A stretch of DNA of 12,198 bases from CADAWZ01 sp045114665 (GCA_045114665.1 JBGUKW010000171.1:1-12198); one strand, 5' to 3'; shown: positions 1-6,633, numbered from the stretch's first letter. Notes: generated from the letters alone by a model not told the origin. A program made the numbers and translations.

Positions 1-85
1 GCCCCATTTCTGAGGCTTAGACTTGTGAAGCAACAGCTACTTTCCAATCAGAAGATGGTCGGTCTTTAGCCGAGCATAGCTTCAC
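1..85 (+). mobile_element. Possible right end of an IS200/IS605-type element (fragment)
   Basis: The first 80 bases contain 39 G/C (about 49%), far above the rest of the window, so this short piece has a different origin or a different constraint. On the plus strand it ends in a small hairpin (59-63 pairing with 69-73, loop CTTTA) followed by TTCAC at 81-85. That arrangement resembles the subterminal hairpin and end of IS200/IS605 transposons. No protein-coding frame is convincing: the three plus frames stop at 11-13, 18-20 and 67-69. The stop codon of the neighbouring minus-strand gene (82-84) lies inside TTCAC. Alternatives are the end of a structured RNA or other foreign DNA. The family assignment is inferred from a very short stretch. 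Confidence 0.3.
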
Positions 86-1623
86 TGTATTGAATCAGAT
101 ATTGCAAGGTCTATTTCTCTCATCATTCTCATACTTTTTGAAATTATTTTTATATCTCCTTGCATTTTGTTTAAATTTAATGTTGTCCTATAATACTCAT
201 TTTTATTTGTATCTCTTTCTTTTATTGAAAAATCTTTTCTGTTAATAGTTGTACATAGATTTGTATTTATTGATATATGATCTTTTTCAAGTATTATAGT
301 ATTATAATTAATACTATTCATACTTTGATCTGATGTCAATTTTATCGGATTTTTAGTATATAAAGTCAAAGTACAGTTATAAAATAAATTTCTTGTTTTG
401 ACAAGTTTTATTGTCATTTCGGCTAATGTGTCTGAACGAATTTTTTGTATTATTGTCTTTGAATCTATTTTTATTTTATTTTTGTTCAATGACACTTCTT
501 TTAATTTTATTGATGAATATATTTTCCAATTAGAATTATATACTGGGTCTGTGAGTGCTGGATGAAAATATAGTATAACAAAACCAATAATAACTATTAA
601 AACAGTTGTTATCGCCAGTATTCCCAGTTTTGCTTCTTGGGTCAATTCTGGAATTGACAGTTTTAATTCATTTGTTTTTTCTTTTTGTACATCTGAAGAG
701 GTGTTATAAAAATCTTTATTTCCTCTATATACTTCAAGCAGGTCTGTTGATGAATCTTCTTTTTTATTTTCTTTTAAAATTGGAGGAATCTCTGGTTGTA
801 ATTCAGCTAAAATAGCTCCATTAGCTAATTTATTTTTTACAGGAGAAGTATTTGCAAATTGTCTTCTGGGTATTTCTGTTGGTATAGCTGTTAAAGCAAT
901 TGCTGTTACATTTTTTTCTTGATTTTTTGCTATTGCTTTTTCTATTAAGTTATTAAAATTTTCATCAAAATTTTCTGTTATGCAGAAGTTCAACAATATT
1001 TCTCTATCACTTAGATTCTCTGTTATTCCGTTTGATACAAATAATAGTATATCACCAGGTTCTATTTGAACTTTATATGTATTTACGATTGGAATTATAG
1101 TTGTCCCTAAGTTTATAAAATTTTCATTTTTTTTAAAAAGATTTACTTTTATTGGTTCAAATAAATCATCTTTTAAATTTAGGTTGTATATTATAGAATT
1201 TCTTATCAAAAGTACATTTAGTGAGCCTGATAATGCTAAATACATTGTGTTTTTTCTTTGTAATCCCAAAGCAAGAGAGGCTTCTGTAAATTTACCTTGG
1301 TTTCTCATTGCTACGAGTTTACTATTTATTTCAGTAAATAGATTTGAGGCTTTTAAGTGAAAGAAATCTTCTTCTCTTATATCAGGGGAAGCTCCTGCAA
1401 AGAAGTTAGATTGAAAAGCATGTTGTACTATTGATAAAACTTTATTACAGGCAATAGGAGAATTTTCTTTTGATTCTGCTAGTGATATAATAGAGTGAGC
1501 CCAAACATCAGGAGAATTATCCATATCTAAGTAACTTGCATTTCTTCCTTTTGTTTTTTCTTCTGGTATCTCGCTCGATTTACTTTCTATTCTTATTTTG
1601 AGCTTGTTTTTTTCTCTTGACAT
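82..1623 (-). CDS. Membrane-anchored PP2C-like protein, probable pseudophosphatase
   Basis: This 513-aa protein has an N-terminal cytoplasmic region that aligns by eye with PP2C/PPM serine/threonine phosphatases. A strand pair around residues 115-150 contains SGS (132-134) where active enzymes have GDS. The segment PGDILLFVSNG (189-199) is the counterpart of the usual GD.LLLCSDG motif, and KNVT (237-240) corresponds to DNIT. All three metal-ligand aspartates are therefore replaced (by S, N and K), so catalysis is unlikely and a binding or regulatory role is more plausible. A charged linker (about 250-330) precedes one transmembrane helix (about 333-353). A C-terminal domain of about 160 residues follows, probably extracytoplasmic, which I do not recognise. 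The ATG at 1623 has GGAG 11 nt upstream. The gene ends inside the unusual left-edge segment, so its native C-terminus may be altered. The fold call is moderate and the pseudoenzyme call follows from it. Confidence 0.65.
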   Translation of the reverse strand: MSREKNKLKIRIESKSSEIPEEKTKGRNASYLDMDNSPDVWAHSIISLAESKENSPIACNKVLSIVQHAFQSNFFAGASPDIREEDFFHLKASNLFTEINSKLVAMRNQGKFTEASLALGLQRKNTMYLALSGSLNVLLIRNSIIYNLNLKDDLFEPIKVNLFKKNENFINLGTTIIPIVNTYKVQIEPGDILLFVSNGITENLSDREILLNFCITENFDENFNNLIEKAIAKNQEKNVTAIALTAIPTEIPRRQFANTSPVKNKLANGAILAELQPEIPPILKENKKEDSSTDLLEVYRGNKDFYNTSSDVQKEKTNELKLSIPELTQEAKLGILAITTVLIVIIGFVILYFHPALTDPVYNSNWKIYSSIKLKEVSLNKNKIKIDSKTIIQKIRSDTLAEMTIKLVKTRNLFYNCTLTLYTKNPIKLTSDQSMNSINYNTIILEKDHISINTNLCTTINRKDFSIKERDTNKNEYYRTTLNLNKMQGDIKIISKSMRMMREIDLAISDSIQ

Positions 1624-1661
1624 GCCTAATAAATCTCCAATTTAAGCTGAGCAATATTTGT

Positions 1662-1690
1662 ATTATAATATTTTTCTACATTATTGCCAT
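1662..1690 (-). promoter_or_regulatory. Candidate promoter for the PP2C-like gene
   Basis: On the minus strand a perfect TATAAT (1667 down to 1662) lies 17 bases after ATGGCA (1690 down to 1685), which matches the TTGACA consensus at four of six positions. It sits about 40 bp upstream of the ATG at 1623. AT-richness makes chance TATAAT matches common, so this is only a candidate. Confidence 0.35.
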
Positions 1691-1713
1691 TTTTCATTTA
1701 TTTTTTTTTATTT

Positions 1714-1742
1714 TGGTTTTTTCTTATGCTTTTAGTTATAAG
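1714..1742 (+). promoter_or_regulatory. Candidate promoter for efp
   Basis: TTGGTT (1714-1719) is followed after 17 bases by TATAAG (1737-1742), about 65 bp before the efp start codon. The match to sigma-70 consensus is partial. A second -35-like TTGTCA at 1761 has no good partner. The intergenic region 1624-1807 holds nothing else I can recognise. Confidence 0.3.
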
Positions 1743-1807
1743 AAGGGAATAATATAGACTTTGTCAAATAAAATAATTTGCAATTTGGTTATTGAAAGGC
1801 GGATTCT

Positions 1808-2365
1808 ATGATAACATCAAATGATTTTAAAAATGGTATCACAATAGAATTAGATGGACAGTTGATGACTGTAGTAGAGTTTTTGCATGTAAAACCTGGG
1901 AAAGGTTCTGCATTTGTAAGAACAAAACTAAAAAATGTAAGAACAGGTTTTTGTGTTGATAAGACTTTTAAAGCAGGTGAAAAAGTTATTCAAGCACGCA
2001 TAGAGAAAAAATCAATGCAGTTCTTATATGCCAATGATGGTGAATATACTTTTATGGATAATGAAACTTTTGATCAGATCGAATTGGGTGAGGATTTGGT
2101 TGGAGATGCAAAAAAGTGGATGGTCGATGGAATGGAAGTTCATGTTCTTTTCCATGATACAACTCCTCTTGGCGTTGAAGTTCCAAATTTTGTTGAGTTA
2201 ACAGTTACTGCAACAGACCCAGGATTTAAAGGTGATACTGCAACTGGAGGCTCAAAACCTGCAACTCTTGAAACAGGAACAGTTATTCAAGTACCTCTAT
2301 TTGTAAATGAAGGCGAAAAATTACAGATAGATACTCGTACAGGTCAATATCTAAAGAGAGTTTAA
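1808..2365 (+). CDS. efp: Translation elongation factor P
   Basis: EF-P binds between the P and E sites of the ribosome and relieves stalling at consecutive prolines. The 185-aa length is standard for the family. The N-terminal KOW-like domain carries the loop KPGKGSAF (29-36), whose tip lysine K32 is the residue that is beta-lysylated, 5-aminopentanolylated or left unmodified in different lineages. The two OB domains follow, with the conserved VEVPNFVEL segment (about 122-130), GDTATGG near 142-148 and a C-terminal DTRTGQYLKRV. The start at ATG 1808 is preceded by the purine-rich AAAGGCGGA. The gene stands alone on the plus strand, divergent from the PP2C-like gene and convergent with the Cys-rich gene, with its own terminator 20 bp downstream. 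No lysine-modifying enzyme (EpmA/EpmB) is in the window, so the modification state is unknown. Confidence 0.97.
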   Translation: MITSNDFKNGITIELDGQLMTVVEFLHVKPGKGSAFVRTKLKNVRTGFCVDKTFKAGEKVIQARIEKKSMQFLYANDGEYTFMDNETFDQIELGEDLVGDAKKWMVDGMEVHVLFHDTTPLGVEVPNFVELTVTATDPGFKGDTATGGSKPATLETGTVIQVPLFVNEGEKLQIDTRTGQYLKRV

Positions 2366-2385
2366 TTTTTGCTTTGTATAATAAT

Positions 2386-2420
2386 AAAAAAGCCATTTCA
2401 TTTTGTGAAATGGCTTTTTT
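2386..2420. terminator. Bidirectional intrinsic terminator between efp and the Cys-rich gene
   Basis: This is a perfect 15-bp inverted repeat: 2386-2400 pairs with 2406-2420 around a five-base loop. An A-run starts it and a T-run ends it, so either strand yields a stem followed by a U-tract. It lies between two convergent genes (efp stop at 2365, Cys-rich gene stop at 2435) and can end both transcripts. Confidence 0.92.
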
Positions 2421-2434
2421 GTTAGATTAATCTG

Positions 2435-2836
2435 TTATTTTTCGTGTTCTGGATGATTTTTGCAATTTCTTTTGCAATCTTTATGTACTATTTCGCAACT
2501 TTTGTCGTTTTTGCATGCTTTTTTGCAATCTTTACAGGTTTTATCGCAATCTTTGCAATCCTTGCATGCTTTTTTGCAATCTTTACATGCTTTGTCGCAG
2601 TTTTTGCAATCTTTACAGGTTTTGTCGCAATCTTTGCAATCCTTGCATGCTTTTTTGCAATCTTTACATGCTTTGTCGCATTTGCAGTTTTCAGAACATT
2701 TTTTATCAACTGTGCATTTGCAAGCTGATTCACATTTGCATTTACCAGAACATTTACAACTATTTTCTGCAAATGAAATTTGAGTTAAGCAGGCAAATAC
2801 AAAAAGCAATATTGCCCAAAAACAAATTTTTTTCAT
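2435..2836 (-). CDS. Exported cysteine-rich repeat protein of unknown function
   Basis: This 133-aa protein begins with a clear signal sequence: MKK, a hydrophobic core to about residue 22, and a likely signal peptidase I site after SFA (21-23). A less typical lipobox around C16 (VFAC) is an alternative. The mature part is almost all Cys, Lys and Asp. It has 28 cysteines in about 110 residues, in CKC, CxxC and CxxxC spacings such as CKDC, CKKAC and CDKTC. Residues 53-79 and 80-106 are near-identical 27-aa repeats. The tail is basic with histidines (HPEHEK). The pattern suggests metal binding (metallothionein-like) or heavy disulfide cross-linking outside the membrane. No known family is recognised and no function should be assumed. 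The RBS AAGGA lies 8 nt before the ATG. It is the last gene of the minus-strand block, 32 bp after the STAS gene. Because the repeat lacks stops in other frames, antisense and shifted frames are also open, but this frame alone has the signal peptide and RBS. Confidence 0.85.
   Translation of the reverse strand: MKKICFWAILLFVFACLTQISFAENSCKCSGKCKCESACKCTVDKKCSENCKCDKACKDCKKACKDCKDCDKTCKDCKNCDKACKDCKKACKDCKDCDKTCKDCKKACKNDKSCEIVHKDCKRNCKNHPEHEK
2519..2680 (-). repeat. Two 81-bp tandem repeats inside the Cys-rich gene
   Basis: Two consecutive 81-bp units encode residues 53-79 and 80-106 and differ at only a few bases. Each unit is built from shorter related blocks (CKDCKKA, CKDCKDCDKT), so the array probably grew by slippage or unequal recombination. 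Copy number may vary between strains. Confidence 0.9.
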
Positions 2837-2868
2837 GATTCATATCCTTTCTATTTGTTTTATTAAAT

Positions 2869-3213
2869 TCATTTTATAAAATTTAATGCTTCTTGTTCAT
2901 TATTGAATATATTCATATATTCATCAATTCCACTTATTTCAAAGACTTTTTTTATTTGATTCTCAGGACATACAATATAAATATTTCCATTTTTTGTATT
3001 TAGGAATTCTTGTGCTTTTTCAATTATTTCAAGTCCAGAACTTTCAACATAATTAACATTGAAGAAATTTAAAATTATATGTGTTCGCCCTGTTTTTATC
3101 TGTCTTTTTATGGCACTTTTTATTTCATGTGAAGATGAAAAGTCAACATCGCCATTTAAGATAATTTCTGAAATATTATTTGTTATTTCTCTTGTTTCTC
3201 TAACTGTACTCAT
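2869..3213 (-). CDS. STAS-domain protein, anti-sigma-factor-antagonist-like
   Basis: This is a small cytoplasmic single-domain STAS protein (114 aa from the start chosen here) of the SpoIIAA/RsbV type. In the classical systems such proteins bind an anti-sigma-factor kinase of the SpoIIAB/RsbW type, and phosphorylation of a serine controls the binding. The diagnostic strand-loop-helix is visible as NVNYVESSGLEII. Its ESSG replaces the usual DSSG, and the first serine (residue 58 in this numbering) is the likely phospho-site. LNGDVDF near the N-terminus is the family's first conserved segment. ATG 3213 is preferred over the in-frame GTG at 3228 because AAAGGA sits 6 nt before the ATG and inside the longer reading frame. 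No kinase or sigma gene is in the window. The only possible phosphatase relative here is the degenerate PP2C-like protein at 82-1623. The gene lies between the four-Cys gene (71 bp) and the Cys-rich gene. Confidence 0.88.
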   Translation of the reverse strand: MSTVRETREITNNISEIILNGDVDFSSSHEIKSAIKRQIKTGRTHIILNFFNVNYVESSGLEIIEKAQEFLNTKNGNIYIVCPENQIKKVFEISGIDEYMNIFNNEQEALNFIK

Positions 3214-3284
3214 TTTCAGTCCTTTCACATCTCAAGGAAATTCAATTTTTTTAGTTCATAATAATTTAAAATTGATTTCCGTGT

Positions 3285-3524
3285 TCACATCACTTTGTCC
3301 CAAAATTCCCAATATGGACATTTGTCAAGTTGTGGAGTTTCAATTTCTTCTGGTGTTGAAGCCATCAAAAAATCATCTCTTGTCTTTTTGCCTAATTTTT
3401 GACATTTAAAAACAACATATTCTGTGTCAAGAATATGTTTAAATTCAAATCCTTTTTCTTCTTCAATGAAATATTTACATGTTATACAAAGTCCCGTATT
3501 CAGATCGATTGGAGTATTTTTCAT
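3285..3524 (-). CDS. Small four-cysteine protein downstream of hydF, unknown function
   Basis: This 79-aa soluble protein has four cysteines: a CITC pair (C13, C16) near the N-terminus, then C41 and C69, the last within LDKCPYWEFW. The spacing CxxC...C...C could hold zinc or a small iron-sulfur cluster. I do not recognise the family. ATG 3524 is chosen rather than the longer frame from 3581, which would run 55 bp into hydF. The chosen start leaves only 2 bp after the hydF stop (3527), an arrangement typical of translational coupling. The upstream sequence has only a weak GGT-type Shine-Dalgarno, consistent with coupling. Tight linkage to hydF hints at a role near hydrogenase maturation or redox metabolism, but that is inference from position only. 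Confidence 0.75.
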   Translation of the reverse strand: MKNTPIDLNTGLCITCKYFIEEEKGFEFKHILDTEYVVFKCQKLGKKTRDDFLMASTPEEIETPQLDKCPYWEFWDKVM

Positions 3525-3526
3525 GC

Positions 3527-4720
3527 TTATTTTACCACAGAGATTTTGTCGAGAATTCCTGTCATGTAGGCTATTACACAACCATAATTAGTTATAGGTA
3601 TGTTGTATTTTTTTGCTTCTTCTATTCTTGAAAGTACATATTTTCTGTTGAACATACATGCACCACAGTGAATTATTATGTCAAAATCTTTTAGGTTTTT
3701 TGGAAAATCTCTACCTGTTGCGACAGTTATTTTAATTCCATTTCCTAATTTTTTTCTGAGCATATTTGGAATTTTTTCTCTTCCAATATCTTCAGGAAGT
3801 GGGGCATGTGTACATGCTTCAGCAATTAAAATAGATGAATTAGCCGTTAATGTTTTTATGGCTTTCGCTCCCTTAATAAATTCATCTATATCGCCTTTCA
3901 TTCCTGCCATTAAGACAGAAAAAGAAGTTATTTTACTCTCTTTTGGTTTTTGTTCCCAAACTGTTGAAAATACCTGTGAATCAGTTATTATCAAATCTGG
4001 CGGATTTTGTAATTTGCTTAAAGCCTGTTTTAGTTTGTCTGTAGTACAGCATATTACAGTACATTTTTTGTCGAGTAGTTCTCTTATTGTCTGAACTTGT
4101 GGCAAAATCAATCTGTTTTTTGGAGCTTGTATGTCCTGTGGCATGACGAGTAAAATTGTGTCATCTTCTTTGACGAGATTTCCTGTTAGAGATTCTCCAT
4201 CATATCCTTCAGGTAATTTATAGATTATTTGTTTTCGTATTTCATCTATGCCTATTTTTTTCTCTGCACTTGCAATTATTGGAATGGCATTAGTTATTTT
4301 TTTTACTTCATCAAAAATTTTTTCTGTATCTTTTAAAATATCTGATTTATTTATAATGGGAATAATTGGAATCTTTTTTTCTTTTAGTTTTTCTATCCAT
4401 TTTGTTTCAATATCTGGAATATCGGTGAAAAGAAATAGTGTGATATCTGTTTTTTTGATTGTATCTTCAGTCATTGACACTCTTTTTTCGCCTAATTCTC
4501 CGACATCGTCAAATCCAGCTGTATCTATAAAAACAACTGGACCAATTCCTTTTATTTCCATAGATTTATAAACTGGATCTGTTGTTGTTCCTGCTATATC
4601 GCTGACCAATGCTATCTGTTGATTTGTCAAAGCATTCATCATTGTTGATTTGCCAGTGTTTCTTTTTCCAAAAATTCCAATATGTAATCTCATTCCTCGT
4701 GGAGTGTCATTTAAAGTCAT
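3527..4720 (-). CDS. hydF: [FeFe]-hydrogenase maturation GTPase HydF
   Basis: HydF is the scaffold that receives the diiron precursor made with HydG and HydE and delivers it to apo-hydrogenase HydA. The 397-aa length is normal. The N-terminal GTPase domain shows the P-loop GKRNTGKS (18-25), switch threonines TTT (45-47), G3 DTAG (66-69), G4 NKSD (124-127) and a G5-like SA (151-152). The dimerisation domain occupies about 180-280. The C-terminal cluster-binding domain has CTH (C303, H305) and HCGAC (H351, C352, C355), the family's CxH...HCxxC signature that binds a [4Fe-4S] cluster. The N-terminus MTLNDTPRGMRLHIG is typical, so ATG 4720 is right, with AGGA 8 nt upstream. It follows hydG on the same strand after a 149-bp gap with a strong hairpin, and is tightly followed by the four-Cys gene. 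HydE and HydA are not seen here. Confidence 0.96.
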   Translation of the reverse strand: MTLNDTPRGMRLHIGIFGKRNTGKSTMMNALTNQQIALVSDIAGTTTDPVYKSMEIKGIGPVVFIDTAGFDDVGELGEKRVSMTEDTIKKTDITLFLFTDIPDIETKWIEKLKEKKIPIIPIINKSDILKDTEKIFDEVKKITNAIPIIASAEKKIGIDEIRKQIIYKLPEGYDGESLTGNLVKEDDTILLVMPQDIQAPKNRLILPQVQTIRELLDKKCTVICCTTDKLKQALSKLQNPPDLIITDSQVFSTVWEQKPKESKITSFSVLMAGMKGDIDEFIKGAKAIKTLTANSSILIAEACTHAPLPEDIGREKIPNMLRKKLGNGIKITVATGRDFPKNLKDFDIIIHCGACMFNRKYVLSRIEEAKKYNIPITNYGCVIAYMTGILDKISVVK

Positions 4721-4818
4721 GGTTAAAATCCTACAAGTGTATTTTTTTATAAATATTATTTTTTATTGCATTTAATTTTCCTTTTTCTTATAATTAAAGG
4801 GGTATATTAATATTTTAC

Positions 4819-4861
4819 AAGCCCTTATTGATAGTATCAGCACTATCAATAAGGGCTTTTT
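4819..4861. terminator. Strong 17-bp hairpin between hydG and hydF
   Basis: Positions 4819-4835 pair perfectly with 4842-4858 around a six-base loop. Read on the plus strand, the stem is followed by five Ts (4857-4861), the classical terminator form, yet no plus-strand gene lies upstream. Read on the minus strand it lies 9 bp after the hydG stop, but the trailing sequence (TTGTAAAAT) has only a weak U-tract. It may end or attenuate hydG transcription, protect the hydG mRNA 3' end, or stop antisense transcription. Confidence 0.75.
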
Positions 4862-4869
4862 CACATCCT

Positions 4870-6285
4870 CTAAAATCTGAAATCTCTTTTACCTTTATTT
4901 ATTTCATCAAGATATTCTACAGTTTTGCCTTGTATCTCTTTTGGAAGTTTTTCTACTTCTTTTGAAATTAGATTTTCGCCTTTTTCTTTTGTATCTTCTG
5001 AGGCATAGTCGAGAACATATTCTTTTAATGTCAAAAGTGCATTTGGTGTACAACAATGTGAAATTTTGCCATGTTTTACAAGTTGCATAAATCTATCACC
5101 AGTTCTGCCTTTTCTATAACAAGCAGTACAGAAACTTGGAATATATCCGAGTGTTAAAAGCCAATTTATGACTTCATCAAGAGATCTTCTATCAATGACT
5201 TCAAATTGAGCAGAATTTTCATCTTCTGTTTCTTCTTCTGCATATCCGCCAACACTTGTCCTTGAACCTCCGCTTATCTGTGATACTCCGACTTCCAATG
5301 CTCTTTTCCTTGTTTTTGCAGATTCTCTTGTTGACATTATTATCCCAGTATATGGAACTGCAATTCTAAGACATGCAATTATTTTTTCAAATAGTTCATC
5401 TTTTATTCCGTTTGTAAATTCGGCAATATTTATTCCCTCTGCAGGTCTTACTCTTGGAACACTTATTGTGTGTGGTCCAACTCCTTTGCTTGCTTCGAGA
5501 TGTTCTGCATGCATTAGAAGTCCTGCAAATTCATATTTGTATGTTGAAAGACCAAATAAAACACCTATTCCAACATCGTCAATTCCACCTTCCATGGCTC
5601 TATCCATTGCTTCTGTGTGATATTCATAATTGCTTTTTGGACCTGTAGGGTGAAGTCTCTTATATGCCTCTTTGTTGTATGTCTCTTGAAATAAAATATA
5701 TGTGCCTATGCCTGCTTCTTTTAGTTTTGCATAGTTCTCAACAGTTGTTGCTGCTATATTTACATTTACTCTTCTTATTTCGCCATTTTTTGTCTTTGTA
5801 GCATAAATAGTTTTTATGCTTTCCAAGATATATTCAAGAGGATTGTTTACAGGATCTTCACCAGATTCTATTGCAAGGCGTTTGTGACCTAAATTTTCAA
5901 GTGCTATTACTTCTTGTCTTATCTCTTCCTGTGTGAGTTTTTTTCTGTGTATTTCTTTATTTCCATGGTGATATGGACAATAAGTACATCCATTTACACA
6001 GTAGTTTGAAAGATAGAGGGGGGCAAACATAACTATTCTATTGCCATAAAGCTGTAATTTGATTCTTTTGGCAAGATCATATATTTTTTCATTTAGGTCT
6101 TCTTCTTCACATTCCAATAAAACAGAGGCTTCTCTATGGTCAATTCCTTTTACATTTTCGGCTTTTTTTAATATTTTTTCTATGAGTTCTCTGTCATTTT
6201 TATGCTCTTTGGCATATTCGAGAGTTTTTAAAATTTCTTCATTGTCGATAAATTCATTTGCATTTATTGATTTGGGATTATACAT
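4870..6285 (-). CDS. hydG: [FeFe]-hydrogenase maturase HydG (radical SAM tyrosine lyase)
   Basis: HydG cleaves tyrosine by radical SAM chemistry to p-cresol and dehydroglycine, which yields the CO and CN- ligands on an Fe-cysteine synthon for the hydrogenase H-cluster. The 471-aa length matches the family. The radical SAM cluster motif CVNGCTYC (C96, C100, C103) is present. The C-terminal CTACYRKGRTGDRFM (386-400) with C412 gives the CX2CX22C motif that binds the auxiliary [5Fe-5S] cluster and separates HydG from ThiH. The TIM barrel between them contains HydG-type segments such as IESGEDP (139-145) and GIGVLFGL (239-246). The start is ATG 6285, with AGGA close upstream (AGGAAAATATG). It is the first gene of the minus-strand block and divergent from the Bat operon. 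The final residues are followed directly by the hairpin at 4819-4861. Confidence 0.97.
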   Translation of the reverse strand: MYNPKSINANEFIDNEEILKTLEYAKEHKNDRELIEKILKKAENVKGIDHREASVLLECEEEDLNEKIYDLAKRIKLQLYGNRIVMFAPLYLSNYCVNGCTYCPYHHGNKEIHRKKLTQEEIRQEVIALENLGHKRLAIESGEDPVNNPLEYILESIKTIYATKTKNGEIRRVNVNIAATTVENYAKLKEAGIGTYILFQETYNKEAYKRLHPTGPKSNYEYHTEAMDRAMEGGIDDVGIGVLFGLSTYKYEFAGLLMHAEHLEASKGVGPHTISVPRVRPAEGINIAEFTNGIKDELFEKIIACLRIAVPYTGIIMSTRESAKTRKRALEVGVSQISGGSRTSVGGYAEEETEDENSAQFEVIDRRSLDEVINWLLTLGYIPSFCTACYRKGRTGDRFMQLVKHGKISHCCTPNALLTLKEYVLDYASEDTKEKGENLISKEVEKLPKEIQGKTVEYLDEINKGKRDFRF

Positions 6286-6328
6286 ATTTTCCTACTAACC
6301 TCCACCCAAATTTTTTTTATCCTTAATT

Positions 6329-6500
6329 AACTCGTTGTGCTAATTGATTTTAAAAAAATAAGTAAATAAAAATTTGATATAAACTATCCAATCTATGCCT
6401 GTATACTACCACTTTGTTTCGCTCCCTCGCAATGACATCGTTTCTAAATAGTGGCTATTTTGCTATATTTAAAAATATTAATCAACTAGCACAAGGCGTT
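6329..6500. repeat. MITE-like palindromic element between hydG and moxR
   Basis: Positions 6329-6349 and 6480-6500 are 21-bp inverted repeats matching at 18 of 21 positions; the core TTGTGCTARTTGATT matches at 14 of 15. They enclose about 130 bp. Inside, 6409-6437 on the minus strand reads TGTCATTGCGAGGGAGCGAA plus flank, a GC-rich core resembling short interspersed palindromic repeats known from many bacterial genomes. A second inner pair, CCACT (6409-6413) and AGTGG (6450-6454), brackets this core. There is no credible coding frame. The rest of the intergenic region (6286-6328 and 6501-6633) is AT-rich low-complexity sequence in which I see nothing further. Confidence 0.6.
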
Positions 6501-6633
6501 ATTTTATTTTTTCACAGCTCTGCTTGTTTTTATAAGGATAAAATAAATATTTTTATATATTTTGAAGAAGGATTATTTTATTTTTTAAAAATTCCTGCTT
6601 TAATTGTGATTTTTTTTACAATTTAAAAAAATA

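Noticed and set aside
17..85. A minus-strand open frame starting at GTG (85-83) and ending at 17-19
   Set aside because: It is only about 22 codons long, has no ribosome-binding site, and overlaps the end of the PP2C-like gene. The composition is better explained by the foreign segment at the left edge.
2519..2680. Regular repeats considered as a CRISPR array
   Set aside because: The units are directly adjacent without unique spacers and keep a coding frame, so this is an intragenic tandem repeat.
2444..2838. Several long open frames on the plus strand and in another minus frame across the Cys-rich gene
   Set aside because: They come from the 81-bp repeat, which lacks stop codons in several frames. 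None has the signal peptide and ribosome-binding site seen in the accepted frame.
2869..3228. GTG start at 3228 for the STAS gene
   Set aside because: The AAAGGA ribosome-binding site lies inside this extension, correctly spaced for the ATG at 3213.
3285..3581. Longer start at 3581 for the four-cysteine gene
   Set aside because: It would run 55 bp into hydF and adds a non-conserved-looking basic segment. The ATG at 3524 fits directly behind the hydF stop.
4870..6285. Thiamine biosynthesis protein ThiH as an alternative to HydG
   Set aside because: The C-terminal CX2CX22C motif (C386, C389, C412), the 471-aa length and the neighbouring hydF identify HydG.
6414..6626. A 70-codon plus-strand open frame in the hydG-moxR intergenic region
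   Set aside because: It starts at a TTG inside the palindromic element, has no ribosome-binding site, and translates low-complexity AT-rich DNA. The repeat core explains its first residues.
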